Shown in pieces: positions 34,859-45,392 of a DNA stretch of 64,000 bases. The DNA lies in contig CBFFRP010000182.1 of the NCBI GenBank assembly GCA_965644295.1, positions 62,001-126,000 on the forward strand, in the 5' to 3' direction. Source of the DNA: Paraphysomonas bandaiensis (Eukaryota > Chrysophyceae). A model generated the notes under the pieces. The model was not told where the DNA came from. It made no database searches and saw only the letters and a list, made by a program, of their open reading frames with translations. Numbering within the stretch: position 1 is the first letter of the stretch; each line of letters starts with the position of its first letter. Made by a program: the position numbers and the translations under genes.

Positions 34859-36493
34859 ATGTACTTTACCTCTGATCATGTTGATACAAAAGATAATAGA
34901 AATCATATCACTATAATTGATGAATATGTTAATGCTATAGTTCATCACATATGTGATGTATCTTTTGGTCCACTTGTTCATGATAATCCCACTATCATAT
35001 CTGCCTTACGAGCTGCTATCCCTCTATATAATAAAATGTTAGATTCGACACCACCAAAAGGCAGAAAGATGAAATATGCTCTAGAGGCTGCGAGATCATT
35101 AGGTGTTGACACCCCGAGTATGGAAAAGGCTGATGAAAGGAGATTGTGTTTTGAGGCAGCATTGGTTATGGTACTGTCATATAGACCCGAAGCTGCCGAG
35201 ATAAAATATAGTAGTGTATCAGAGCTTTGTGAGTCTTACCCTGAATTCCTGGATGTGGATCATATCGAGCAAGTAAAGCTATTGAATTTCCGCAACTTTA
35301 TGGCGATTTCACTTTTACTTCTTCCTCCTAATCACAACCGTTCCCATCTAATGGACGTTGTGACAAGAATAACAGAAGGTCGGAATGTGAAATATGTCAC
35401 TGGCTCAGGAGCGGCAGTGACGACAAGAAGACGGGTTCTCATCTATCAGAGAGAAGGTGGAGTAGTTCCTACTGTTCGGCCGCCGAGGAAATCTCAAGCT
35501 ACATCAATTGCGCAACCTGAGAGCAGTACATCTGAGAGAAAAGAAGATCATGACAACCAGCTGAATTATACATCATCTGAATTGCGTCAGGAGTTCCGTT
35601 CAACTGGAGATCGGCCTAAAGTCGGCGTATCTGGTGTTTCACGCTTAGTTCCCACGCCTCTTGTGCATATGCCGGTTCTTGCCGTTCAACCTCCTCTTCA
35701 AAATTACCCCGTGCCTGGTCCCCTGTTTTCTCCTTTTCCGCATATAATACCTTTTGACTCCTCTCGAGAGAACGAATTCTACGCGTGGCTAAGTGTTGTG
35801 TGGGAGGTGGGTGTGTCTGCGGAGTCGTACGGTTGGGGTGGCACCTTTTTAACTGCCCCTTGCGTAAAGCCAGAGACAGACTACGCTAATAGGGCTGCTA
35901 TGGCTTTTGCCAAGGCACTCGAGTTGTACTTTCATATCATAGTTCTGGCGGGCTATGACCCAGGCGAGGGTAGGGATGGTGTCGGTATGGGACAGTCCAG
36001 CTCGTCTGCACCGATTTCAGCCACTACATATTACCCTACTGTCCCTCTGACTGAGGGTAGACGACTGTACGATCTCTTTATGTGCACAACGACTGTCGTA
36101 GACAGCGCGATACACAGAGAGCACCTTTTAGCGATGGGGCTGTACTTCGGAGTGCGGCGGTGTATGAGTCTAGACCAGATCCAATATTTCGGAGATGTAT
36201 CTGCTAGTATAAGTGGTAACGTGTGCGTGGAGTACGCACAGGCAGTCGAAGTGTATTTTTCCCTTGTCTCTAAACCTAGCCCACGAGCAGATTCGGCTCT
36301 ACTCTTGAGGGCACAGAGTTGTATGATGGAGATCTTTTTTCGCCTCAGCTCTGCACTGCAGCTAGGTGTCGTCCGCTTCGTTGACACAAGTTGGGGTTCT
36401 CTCAGAGACCAGCTTTTCACCGATTTCGTTGTCATGTCCAGCTTTCGAGGTATGTACATGACAAATCCAGACGAAGCACTGGGTGAAGATTAA
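34859..36493 (+). CDS. Hypothetical protein, 544 aa
   Basis: Single-exon gene that I do not recognise. An alpha-helical N-terminal half (to about residue 200) ends in a basic, well-ordered block DVVTRITEGRNVKYVTGSGA followed by TTRRRVLIYQREGG. A Ser/Pro/Gln-rich linker runs from about 205 to 290. The C-terminal half (about 300-540) is again helical, aromatic-rich and Cys-containing (YGWGGTFLTAPCVKP; CVEYAQAVEVYFSLV; CMMEIFFRLSSALQLGVVRF). No signal peptide or membrane segment. The length, lack of internal stops and normal codon use argue that it is a real gene. The two helical parts could be separate domains, perhaps scaffold or regulatory, but this is speculation. Confidence 0.7.
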   Translation: MYFTSDHVDTKDNRNHITIIDEYVNAIVHHICDVSFGPLVHDNPTIISALRAAIPLYNKMLDSTPPKGRKMKYALEAARSLGVDTPSMEKADERRLCFEAALVMVLSYRPEAAEIKYSSVSELCESYPEFLDVDHIEQVKLLNFRNFMAISLLLLPPNHNRSHLMDVVTRITEGRNVKYVTGSGAAVTTRRRVLIYQREGGVVPTVRPPRKSQATSIAQPESSTSERKEDHDNQLNYTSSELRQEFRSTGDRPKVGVSGVSRLVPTPLVHMPVLAVQPPLQNYPVPGPLFSPFPHIIPFDSSRENEFYAWLSVVWEVGVSAESYGWGGTFLTAPCVKPETDYANRAAMAFAKALELYFHIIVLAGYDPGEGRDGVGMGQSSSSAPISATTYYPTVPLTEGRRLYDLFMCTTTVVDSAIHREHLLAMGLYFGVRRCMSLDQIQYFGDVSASISGNVCVEYAQAVEVYFSLVSKPSPRADSALLLRAQSCMMEIFFRLSSALQLGVVRFVDTSWGSLRDQLFTDFVVMSSFRGMYMTNPDEALGED

Positions 36494-37180
36494 TATTTGC
36501 AGATGTTTAATGTGTGTGTCATTCTGTTTTGTATTTTAATGTATTGATGATCGGCCCGACATTTTCTTGTACCGAATTCTTTTGCCTGCATCTTCTCAGA
36601 ATCTTATTGGCAATTACATTTTCCTGAATTCTTGCCGTACTTCATATAGTTTCTATTCTGTAAGCGCTGATTGGCATGGCAAACATCAGATTTCCCGTGG
36701 GTCTAGATGGATATGATTTGCCGATATTATTATATGCTATGCTGCTTATGTTTTGTATACCTCATCGAATTATTACTGTACAATACATGACTATTCGCAG
36801 TTTACGTTGTAGTAGCTGATTTCTATGTACGAGATTTCTAGAACCATGTCATGTGTTGAATATTTTTATAATAAAGTGCATCGTTTTGTATAAGTAGAAT
36901 GGCGTATTACACAACCCATGCCTAACAGCCTCGACTATATTCAAGAACTAGCCAGTGATGTAGTATTCTTAGTGGATATATAAAAAAGTGAGATATTAGC
37001 GATTATTATCCCACAACAAAGTCGGACTCCCACCTGTTCGTGGTGTTCTGGAAGATAAGTACCAGAGATATTTTTCTCCGGGAAACTAACGTGAGCCACA
37101 AACATAGACAGCAGATAATTTTCTGCCCACTCACAGCCATATGCTACATTATCTTTCAACAGTCAGTTCTATATATAGTA
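36494..37180. other. Intergenic
   Basis: About 690 bases downstream of the orphan gene. AT-rich; a 72-aa minus-strand frame at 36941-37159 has no recognisable product. Confidence 0.45.
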
Positions 37181-37760
37181 GTATATTATATTGAAAGTCT
37201 TTTTATTTAGCAATAGGCGTTAAAAACTCATTCCGATACAGTGGCTAGTTGAATGCTAGATCTACTAGTTAGACCTCTACCCATAACTAATTAGCACAAA
37301 TTCTATTATCCTACTATTTAGCGCTACAGAAGCTGCTTGTGCGTCGCCGCAAGCACCAAGGTGCAACCACTTCCGTTCTTGATGTTGTGTGTGAGTTCGC
37401 CCTGCTCGTGTGTCTGAGGACTCACTGGCGCGTGTTGTTCGGAGGTCTCCCCTTGGGATAAGGTTCCGCCTGGCTCTGAGGTACAGGGTTCTGTATTAAG
37501 GTCCTGAGCGTACCAAGCGCTAGATGTGTGTACTGAGAGGTTGATGGTGTGGTCATTAATGGTATAGTAGTACTGGTCACTAATGGGATGCACGTTGTAT
37601 TAATTAATTGTGGTAGTAATACAGCGCGAGTAGATGAGCTCCTGTCTAATGGTAGAGGATTGTTTAGATAGAGAGGGAGAGACTTTGGAGGAGTTAAATC
37701 CTTTTGAATTATATCATGAGAGTATGATTTGATGGATGTTATGATCTTATCCATATCTTA
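37181..37760 (-). mobile_element. Degenerate LTR-retroelement 3' fragment (family C), copy 2
   Basis: Minus-strand copy of the element seen at 15607-16640. An LTR-like end occupies 37181-37330 and a coding relic 37330-37754. Its frames retain THLALGTLRTLIQN, QDLNTEPCTSEPGG and NGSGCTLVLAATHKQ, matching the plus-strand copy. Two frames carry the conserved peptides, showing frameshifts. The part beyond about 37560 (an ATG at 37754, MDKIITSIKSYSHD) does not match copy 1. Confidence 0.6.
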
Positions 37761-38474
37761 TATATGGATGAGTGAATATAGAATCCATGTATATATTATG
37801 CTTACATGTCATAGCAGCCATTATCACCCCTCTTTCCAGCCATCGTGAAGGATGGTGTGCAGCGAGAGGTTGCTCCACTCATAACCTTAGAACACCTTAC
37901 CTGCAGCCATGTCTCTAACGGAGTATCTCTATTGTTTTTCATTCTCCAAAAGCACTCAAACTGTGACTTCTGGTACCAGGTTATTGCTCATATTGCTGAT
38001 CAGTTTTTGGAAATTTTATGTGAGATAAATCCAATAGATTATATCATTATATTGCTTTATCGTAAAAATTGGATTTTTAAACACTAATGCTGTTTTGTAT
38101 CAACTTGCCAGTGTCGAATTGGTGGTATTTTTTTTTTCAATATATATATTGCAATTAATTGACAAATTATTGAAACTAACTGGAGTCAATAATAATCATT
38201 GCAATTATGATTTGCTGTCCAATTAATTGAATTGTAATAATTGATCTAGTTCACATCTCAGTATGAACCTTAATCATTTCTAGAATCCAATTCATTATCA
38301 AGACATGGTTACTATTTCTAAGTGACATAGCTATTCAAGTTTCTTTTAATGTCTACACTTGTATTTCTTGTATTAGTTAACATATAAACATAGATATTCG
38401 CCTGATGCATAAAAATACCTCTTTTTTGTTTGGATACAAATTTTAGTTCCTAAAAATCCGTAAAACTGTGTGAC
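37761..38474. other. Intergenic
   Basis: About 710 bases, very AT-rich after 38090. The 80-aa frame at 37845-38087 is unsupported. Confidence 0.45.
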
Positions 38475-39523
38475 TTATAACTCCGAATTTGTCCCACTGC
38501 CTACATTTCCGCATTCTCTGTGATTCCACTCAAATATAGAAGGGATATTTGAAAAATTTGGAAGGGACATATTATTCACATACTCTTCAAAACTCGAGAT
38601 CCGCTCATGTATTCTTGGCGGTCTGATTACGTTGCGTATTTCTCGCTCAGCTGCTGCGGCATCACACATACTCCATCCCAAAAATAATATTAAACTGTTC
38701 ACTAAAGATCTTACTTTGCCTGTATCAATAATATCCTCATAGTGTGCTAAAGAACAACGCCAAGATCCAATACCCTACCAAATATATATAACTTTGCATA
38801 AAGTACATGCATCTAATTCTGACATCATATGATGGCATAGTGCGAGTAAGCAACACAGCAACAAAGGAGGAAATTAAGAATAGCTAAGAAACCTGTATAT
38901 GGCTTAAGACATCATACTCCGATTTCATGTAGTGCATATGCGTGCCCATCACTTCCGCATGCTGGAAGTATCCCTGATCCCAGTTACCATGGCTCGCCAC
39001 GAGATCGTAAAACTCTCTACTCGAGTTTGTAGCTTATCACAACAAAGTTCTAGATAAGCACATAAATATATACCTTGTTAGAAATATAATTCGAGGGTGT
39101 GTATTCAGCTCCTCAAAGGTCAAGATGAGCTCTTCCAAATTGTCTAAACCTATAAAACTATTAAGAAATCATATCTATCGTATCCAACTAACCTGTAGCA
39201 GCAAGTTTTACTTTCGATAAGTTCTTCTCATATCTCACCCCTTTCCCTAAAGGTAAAGACATGTCCTCAATGAATATCTTGTCATTTCTTAATGCATTTT
39301 CTATAAAATTTTTAATTTCTAGTTTTCTTTTTTGAATATAATGACGTAAATGATAATCGTTAAGTACAACATCATATCTACAACTTCTTGCAACAGCCAT
39401 GACTACAGGAGCTAAAGCATGATGTCCTGAGCCTTCTACCCCTACAATTCTAATAAATCGTGCTGGTTTATCTCTTGATAATGAATGAGATACATGAGAT
39501 GCTAATGAACAGGTATATAACAA
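38475..39523 (-). CDS. P-loop protein, sulfotransferase-like
   Basis: Four exons recognised: start unclear to 39193, 39074-39149, 38893-39016, 38475-38774; phases agree at all three introns. The first exon begins with a hydrophobic stretch (ICVLLYTCSLA), probably a signal peptide or anchor, then RFIRIVGVEGSGHHALAPVV. This Gly-Ser-Gly-His loop is the P-loop form seen in PAPS-dependent sulfotransferases and some glycan-modifying enzymes. Further blocks are FLTREFYDLVASHGNWDQGY and GIGSWRCSLAHYEDI, where 'R.P.D...S' of sulfotransferases would be expected. The tail carries RISSFEEYVNNMSLP. No in-frame ATG exists between the upstream stop near 39551 and the P-loop, so an additional 5' exon is likely. 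Function is inferred from the P-loop only. Confidence 0.6.
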
Positions 39524-39728
39524 TACACATATCAGTGAAATGCATTTATATTATAATATAGACATGATACTATATATATATGTATATATATGATCGTTTG
39601 TCTGAGGATTTGAGATATCTCCATATAGATATCACACAGAGATGCACTGGTATATAGGAATTCCTACTGGTGGGGGTGGTTGTGCATGTCGATTTTATCG
39701 ATTATTTCATTGAAAAGTCATCGTTTTT

Positions 39729-39807
39729 TCATTGAAAAGTCATCGTTTTCTCAGTGAAAAGTGAAAAAAAGTGACTTTTCAATGAGAAAACGATGACTTT
39801 TCAATGA
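39729..39807. repeat. Long near-perfect inverted repeat (hairpin)
   Basis: The left arm 39729-39761 (CATTGAAAAGTCATCGTTTT then CTCAGTGAAAAGT) pairs with the right arm at about 39772-39807 around a loop of about 11 A-rich bases, with one or two mismatches. An extra copy of the arm's core, TTTCATTGAAAAGTCATCGT, precedes it at about 39706-39726 as a direct repeat. It lies between two divergently transcribed genes (sulfotransferase-like minus, Gly-rich plus). Confidence 0.88.
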
Positions 39808-40219
39808 AATAAATGATGAACAAATTGATAAAATCCTGTATGTGCTCTTCACTCCATACTGTATTTGTACATATATATTGTATGAAAAGTGCAGATAGTA
39901 CGAATAATGAGATATTGGTATATCGGAAATTAGGTATTTTCCACAAAATAGAGCTATTTTATAGAAATAACTCATTTTTACATGTATGTCGTGATAGAAC
40001 TATCATCACACATGCATGCACGCTACTGTACTATGCATATGTAGTTAAGGTGGTATGTGCAGCATTTCAGCATACATCAGAGGGCAGATAACTCCATAAT
40101 CGCACCTCATTCATGTTAGTTTCTGCATAACGTCTACCTACAATTGAGAGAATACATACAATTTTTCAGTTGCCTGAGACGTGTTATTATTTGATATTTG
40201 ATTAACTAGACCACTAATT

Positions 40220-42298
40220 ATGACCGGCTATCGCGGCCAGAGTGGTCAGGGTGGTAATCAAAGCCGAGGTAGTCAGGGTGGGTATCGAGGCTCTGGGGGC
40301 CGGGGTGGTAATCAAAGCAGGGGTAGTCAGGGTGGCTATCAGGGCTCAGGTGGTCAGAGTGGGTATCGAGGCTCCGGTGGTCAGAGTGGGTATCGAGGCT
40401 CTGGAGGTCAAGGTGGTAATCAAAGCCGGGGTGGCCAGAGTGGGTATCGAGGCTCTGGAAGTCAAGGTGGTAGTCAGGGCTCAGGTGGTCAGAGTGGGTA
40501 TCGAGGCTCTGGAGGTCAGGGTGGTTATCAGGGCTCAGGTGGTCAGAGTGGGTATCGAGGCTATGGAGGTCAAGGTGGTAATCAAAGCCGGGGTGGTCAG
40601 AGTGGGTATCGAGGCTCTGGAGGTCAAGGTGGTAGTCAGGGCTCAGGTGGTCAGAGTGGGTATCGAGGCTCTGGAGGTCAAGGTGGTTATCAGGGCTCTG
40701 GTGGTCAGAGTGGGTATCGAGGCTCTGGAGGTCAAGGTGGTAGTCAGGGCTCAGGTGGTCAGAGTGGGTATCGAGGCTCTGGAGGTCAAGGTGGTTATCA
40801 GGGCTCTGGTGGTCAGAGTGGGTATCGAGGCTCTGGAGGTCAAGGTGGTAGTCAGGGCTCAGGTGGTCAGAGTGGGTATCGAGGCTCTGGAGGTCAAGGT
40901 GGTTATCAGGGCTCAGGTGGTCAGAGTGGGTATCGAGGCTCTGGAGGTCAAGGTGGTTATCAGGGCTCAGGTGGTCAGAGTGGGTATCGAGGCTCTGGAG
41001 GGCAGGGAGGCTTCCAAGGCTCAGGTGGTCAGAGTGTATTCCAAAGCTCTGGAGGGCAGGGAGGCTTCCAAGGCTCAGGTGGTCAGAGTGTATTCCAAAG
41101 CTCTGGAGGGAAGGGAGGCTTCGAAGGCTCAGGTGGTCAGAGTGTATTCCAAGGCTCTGGAGGGCAGGGAGGCTTCCAAGGCTCAGGTGGTCAGAGTGTA
41201 TTCCAAGGCTCTGGAGGGCAGGGAGGCTTCCAAGGCTCAGGTGGTCAGAGTGTATTCCAAGGCTCTGGAGGGCAGGGAGGCTTCCAAGGCTCAGGTGGTG
41301 GTCAGAGTGTATTCCAAGGCTCTGGAGGGCAGGGAGGCTTCCAAGGCTCAGGTGGTCAGAGTGTATTCCAAAGCTCTGGAGGGCAGGGAGGCTTCCAAGG
41401 CTCAGGTGGTCAGAGTGTATTCCAAAGCTCTGGAGGGAAGGGAGGCTTCGAAGGCTCAGGTGGTCAGAGTGTATTCCAAGGCTCTGGAGGGCAGGGAGGC
41501 TTCCAAGGCTCAGGTGGTCAGAGTGTATTCCAAGGCTCTGGAGGGCAGGGAGGCTTCCAAGGCTCAGGTGGTGGTCAGAGTGTATTCCAAGGCTCTGGAG
41601 GGCAGGGAGGCTTCCAAGGCTCAGGTGGTCAGAGTGTATTCCAAAGCTCTGGAGGGCAGGGAGGCTTCCAAGGCTCAGGTGGTCAGAGTGTATTCCAAGG
41701 CTCTGGAGGGAAGGGAGGCTTCCAAGGCTCAGGTGGTCAGAGTGTATTCCAAAGCTCTGGAGGGCAGGGAGGCTTCCAAGGCTCAGGTGGTCAGAGTGTA
41801 TTCCAAGGCTCTGGAGGGAAGGGAGGCTTCCAAGGCGCAGGAGGAAATGATGGTTTTCGTGGTTTTGGTGGCAACCAGGGAAATGGTCAATCGGGTGGTA
41901 GTCAACAGGGCGACAATGGGGATTTCATGTCGGCAGGGAAGAATCCTTTTGCTAGAGGTGGATTTGGCTCAGGCCAAGGTGTGGCACCCTCTGCCAAGAA
42001 CTGGGGAGATGCGGTCGGAAATAGTGGTAGTGTCTCGTCAGTTCCGCTTAAAAGTACTGAAGGCATTGCTAAAGACATTGGAATTACTTTATCGAATAAG
42101 CTTTCCGAGGAAGAAACACAAGATGATGTCAATACTGGTGCCGACAGAAGCGATACCAGTCACAACCAGCAAGCCGATGGTGTTGATGACTATGGGTCGT
42201 TTTCAAAGTATCTGACGCCCCCGGAGTATAGTGATTACAGCCCAGCTGACATTGAATATTTAGAACAGATTCCGTTGTATATGCCAAGAGTTAGATAA
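40220..42298 (+). CDS. Gly/Gln/Ser-rich tandem-repeat protein, 692 aa
   Basis: One exon. Residues 1 to about 255 are Tyr-type repeats built of GGQSGYRGSGGQGGYQGSG units with Arg, resembling RGG/YGG RNA-binding or prion-like domains. At about 256 the unit switches to Phe-type, GGFQGSGGQSVFQGSG (39-nt half-units, 78-nt pairs), and Arg disappears, apart from occasional KGGF. After about 540 the repeats decay into a non-repetitive tail with NWGDAVGNSG, ITLSNKLSEEETQDD and PPEYSDYSPADIEYLEQIP. No signal peptide or membrane segment. Likely a low-complexity scaffold (condensate, cell-wall or FG-like), but the tail is not recognised. A +1 frame is also open for 657 codons; that is a by-product of the repeat period. 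Copy number probably varies between strains. Confidence 0.85.
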   Translation: MTGYRGQSGQGGNQSRGSQGGYRGSGGRGGNQSRGSQGGYQGSGGQSGYRGSGGQSGYRGSGGQGGNQSRGGQSGYRGSGSQGGSQGSGGQSGYRGSGGQGGYQGSGGQSGYRGYGGQGGNQSRGGQSGYRGSGGQGGSQGSGGQSGYRGSGGQGGYQGSGGQSGYRGSGGQGGSQGSGGQSGYRGSGGQGGYQGSGGQSGYRGSGGQGGSQGSGGQSGYRGSGGQGGYQGSGGQSGYRGSGGQGGYQGSGGQSGYRGSGGQGGFQGSGGQSVFQSSGGQGGFQGSGGQSVFQSSGGKGGFEGSGGQSVFQGSGGQGGFQGSGGQSVFQGSGGQGGFQGSGGQSVFQGSGGQGGFQGSGGGQSVFQGSGGQGGFQGSGGQSVFQSSGGQGGFQGSGGQSVFQSSGGKGGFEGSGGQSVFQGSGGQGGFQGSGGQSVFQGSGGQGGFQGSGGGQSVFQGSGGQGGFQGSGGQSVFQSSGGQGGFQGSGGQSVFQGSGGKGGFQGSGGQSVFQSSGGQGGFQGSGGQSVFQGSGGKGGFQGAGGNDGFRGFGGNQGNGQSGGSQQGDNGDFMSAGKNPFARGGFGSGQGVAPSAKNWGDAVGNSGSVSSVPLKSTEGIAKDIGITLSNKLSEEETQDDVNTGADRSDTSHNQQADGVDDYGSFSKYLTPPEYSDYSPADIEYLEQIPLYMPRVR

Positions 42299-42812
42299 AT
42301 AGCCTTAGTTCACGTTAATAATAGTATTGCCAATGGAAATCAAATTCGTTTACCAGTCACTCCTATATATCTTGCATAGTGCATAGCCACATATCAGATA
42401 TCAGTAACTGAATTTACTTCCTTTGTTACTATATTTTCACATTACACTTATGAGATGATTTCACTTATTGCACACTATTATATCACTTCAATTGCACAAT
42501 ATATATCGCATCATACTGCAGAACTCAACAATGGGAATAGAAAGTTGATTGTAAGGGTCGCCAGTCTTGCGTAACAAGTAATTGGCACTTAATTGGTGAC
42601 AGATGTCCAACAATAACACAATAACAATTGCAATTATTAATCAAGCATCCAGTTATTGGCAATCAGGCATCCTGGGTCGCTATGATGTTTATCGATAATA
42701 CAATTAAAAATATACTGCATATTTTCGAATATATCATGCTATATATTAAGTCTTATAATTATAACACCAATTCGCTAAACAAGATCTAGTTCTGAAAGTA
42801 ACATCCTATAAA
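42299..42812. other. Convergent intergenic region
   Basis: About 510 bases, AT-rich, between the 3' ends of the Gly-rich and PRCC genes. No feature recognised. Confidence 0.5.
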
Positions 42813-43955
42813 TCACCATCCATACTTGGCCTGTGTCTCATACTTCGATTTCAACTGTCGACCCCGTGCTTCCAACAGCTCCAATTCCGACTCAGCAGCA
42901 TTAAACGCCAACGAATTGATCTGATGCCTCTTATTTTGAAGTTTTGTAGGTTGTGCAAGCATCTTGTCACCTCCTTTTTGAGAGAAATTGAATATGCTGT
43001 TAAGCTCATTCTGTCTCGACTGTTGTTCCTCGTATCGTGTTCGATCCCACTCCGTGGGTCGTACATCAACGACACTCGCACCTAATTCTACTGCTGATAC
43101 ATCACCTCGTAGAAGACTTTGTTGTATTTCCCGCTCTCTGCGACGATTGTTCGCCCCAGAGACGGACCGGGGGGCGGACTGTGTTTGTTGAACCGAATTA
43201 GAGGGCACGGCAGCATATGAATGGAGGCCAGAGGGGACCGTACTCACTTTAGAAGCGGAAGAAGCAGAAGAATAAATGGACGTATCACTTGAAGTTGTAT
43301 CTGAAGCAATAGAAAACTGAGGGAGAGAAGATGGGCCATCTGCGGTACGTGGAGGTACCGGGGGAGCAGAAGACACAACAGGTAGTCGAGGAGCCGGAAC
43401 AGCTGTGCTAGTCACCTCTGGGGCCGAATTTACTCTGTTACTAACCGTTGAAGCTGAATAAACTTTAGATGTCCCTTTTGGGTCCGAATCCACTTTGTCA
43501 GGTGGGGAACTTGATACGCTGTCATCGAATTGCGTTTCAGTGTCACCAAGATGATGCAATTGATTTGCTTCACCATTATTTGATCTCTCTCCTACATCAC
43601 TTCCTATTCTAGTACCTCTTTCAACAGTGACATTCTTTGGTTTAGGTAAGAGAGATATTAATGCTGGAGCAGTAGGGTCATGACAGGGGGTCTTGCCCAT
43701 CACTGAACGACTTTCATTATCTGAATCACTATCATTCGCTGTATCCCCTCTTGATAATGCAACTTGAATATTCTCTGGTAAAAATGATATATCTAATTTC
43801 TTTCTTTTCTTTCTATGTTTAGTTTTTGTATTCTCATTATTAGATGAGACTGTTCTTTTCTTGTCTGATGTGGCTGTTGATACTGACACTGATGGCTTAA
43901 TCTCCTCCTCTTTCTCATCACTAGATCCATCACTGTATACTCCTAATAAATCCAT
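42813..43955 (-). CDS. PRCC: PRCC family protein
   Basis: Single exon, 380 aa. PRCC is a nuclear, spliceosome-associated protein that in humans binds MAD2B. The evidence is the C-terminus: KRHQINSLAFNAAESELELL followed by KSKYETQAKYGW, matching the family's closing block 'KRKNQI..L...A...E.EL......K...QTQAKYGF/W' and ending exactly at the aromatic residue. The N-terminus MDLLGVYSDGSSDEKEEE and the ISLLPKPKN segment also fit. The long middle is Ser/Pro/Thr-rich and disordered, as usual. A nuclear-localisation-like KHRKKRKK is near residue 46. The ATG at 43955 gives the expected MxxLxxYxD start. Confidence 0.85.
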   Translation of the reverse strand: MDLLGVYSDGSSDEKEEEIKPSVSVSTATSDKKRTVSSNNENTKTKHRKKRKKLDISFLPENIQVALSRGDTANDSDSDNESRSVMGKTPCHDPTAPALISLLPKPKNVTVERGTRIGSDVGERSNNGEANQLHHLGDTETQFDDSVSSSPPDKVDSDPKGTSKVYSASTVSNRVNSAPEVTSTAVPAPRLPVVSSAPPVPPRTADGPSSLPQFSIASDTTSSDTSIYSSASSASKVSTVPSGLHSYAAVPSNSVQQTQSAPRSVSGANNRRREREIQQSLLRGDVSAVELGASVVDVRPTEWDRTRYEEQQSRQNELNSIFNFSQKGGDKMLAQPTKLQNKRHQINSLAFNAAESELELLEARGRQLKSKYETQAKYGW

Positions 43956-44456
43956 TGTTTGTATGAATTGATTGTAATGATGTTTAATTAATAGAGCAGA
44001 GAAGTGGGTTATATACTGAGAATATATATACGGAAGAGAACAGTGCAGATCTCCATGCAGCTCTCTGCACTATATGCGTACCTCTATATATGTACCAGAC
44101 ACATCTTGACACACAGCAGTATGTGACGAAGTACAATTCTACATACAATACACAATACTACGTATCGTATCAACACAGACTGCTGTGCATACAGCAGTAC
44201 AGAGCAGTATTTGAATTGTAATTCATAAAAAGTACAGTTTTAATTCCACTACACATAAAAAAAGCTACCAAAAGCTCTTAAAATAATGAAATATGGTATT
44301 TTTTATCATATACTAGTACTGTGTTGTGTAATATACTGCAGATACTGTAGATAGTGGTATCATACATCCTCACAACTGTTGCCCAATCAATCTATTTAAG
44401 AACTCACTATCATCTACAGCAACACAGCATTCTATATATGCATATTACTGTAGAAC
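43956..44456. other. Divergent intergenic region
   Basis: About 500 bases between PRCC (minus) and the zinc-ribbon gene (plus). It probably holds both promoters; no gene or repeat recognised. Confidence 0.5.
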
Positions 44457-45005
44457 ATGTCAGATAATAAACGTAAAGCCAGTGAGTCAGCAGCAGGTAA
44501 CATACAAACACTTATATCTATTTCTTTGAGTGTTATCGATAGATGATTCACGTAATCGTATATTGAATTCAATATCTGGAGATGCACTATCACATGCAAG
44601 TGGTCAGTTTATTTGATTTGCCTTTTTGACAATGCATAATTATGATTAACAACAGGAGATGTTGAAGCAGATCGTTCCACTAAAATTATAGATGTATATG
44701 AGGAAGATGATGGACCTCCTATTTCACCAGCTCATGATTACCGAAGACGCCGCGGTATAAAAGAATGCTTGCAGGATGCTTCGCGAACCGAAGGCGGCCA
44801 TTATCCCATACAATATCTCCGAAAGGACAATGGGAAAGATTTTCGACGAAAGTGTCGCTGGTGCAACGACTTTAAGAGTTCAGTATATTGTATGCATTGT
44901 GGTGTTGCTCTGTGTATTAGGAATGTTAAAGGCACTAATTGTTGGAAAGAGTTTCATGAGGCGCCGTTATCAGTCGAGGAGGGCAGAGATATGTATCGTA
45001 TCTAG
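44457..45005 (+). CDS. Small protein with piggyBac-type zinc ribbon
   Basis: Three exons (44457-44496, 44543-44602, 44656-45005), 149 aa, all GT-AG and in phase. The first 85 residues are polar and acidic (VYEEDDGPPISPAHDYRRRR). The C-terminal half is FRRKCRWCNDFKSSVYCMHC then GVALCIRNVKGTNCWKEFHE, a pattern CxxC...CxxC...C...C...H. That matches the C-terminal zinc ribbon of piggyBac-like DDE transposases ('RCKVC....TRYYCEKCNVPLC...CFKEYH'). No transposase core is present here, so this looks like a free-standing, perhaps domesticated DNA- or protein-binding module. It could also be the remnant of a lost transposase, although the intact introns argue against this. Confidence 0.72.
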
Positions 45006-45392
45006 TCAGTGTGCTGCTGTATGGGTTATATTTTTGTATTGTATCCCTTTAATATTTATTTTATCATATTACTTTTGATGTAATTTGATTATGGTAGTGC
45101 TATGCCAAGTTGCTATTGCATTTTGGTACATCATTTTGACGACGTTCTAATTGCAGTTTAAGAAACTGACTGCATATATGCGTTACGTAATACTAAAAAC
45201 ACTTTCAGTATATCTAAATTATGTCTTGCTACTTGCTACACCAGCCCGTTTTCTAGCTTTTTCAGCGCTGGAATGTAGAATTCACTATTTGAGTCTACAA
45301 TTGCTGTACTAAAATATATAAATATATTATATTATTGCGAAATATCATGTATAGATAATGTAAAAATTTAATACTGAAAATAGGTCACCAGC
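45006..45392. other. Intergenic
   Basis: About 390 bases, AT-rich, no feature seen before the LTR fragment. Confidence 0.45.

Noticed and set aside
37845-38087. 80-aa plus-strand frame
   Set aside because: No homology, no flanking splice logic, and it lies in AT-rich intergenic sequence next to a retro relic.
40242-42215. 657-codon second frame overlapping the Gly-rich protein
   Set aside because: The repeat period is a multiple of three, so the alternate frame is open by construction. Its VRVGIEALE repeats have no independent start context or tail.
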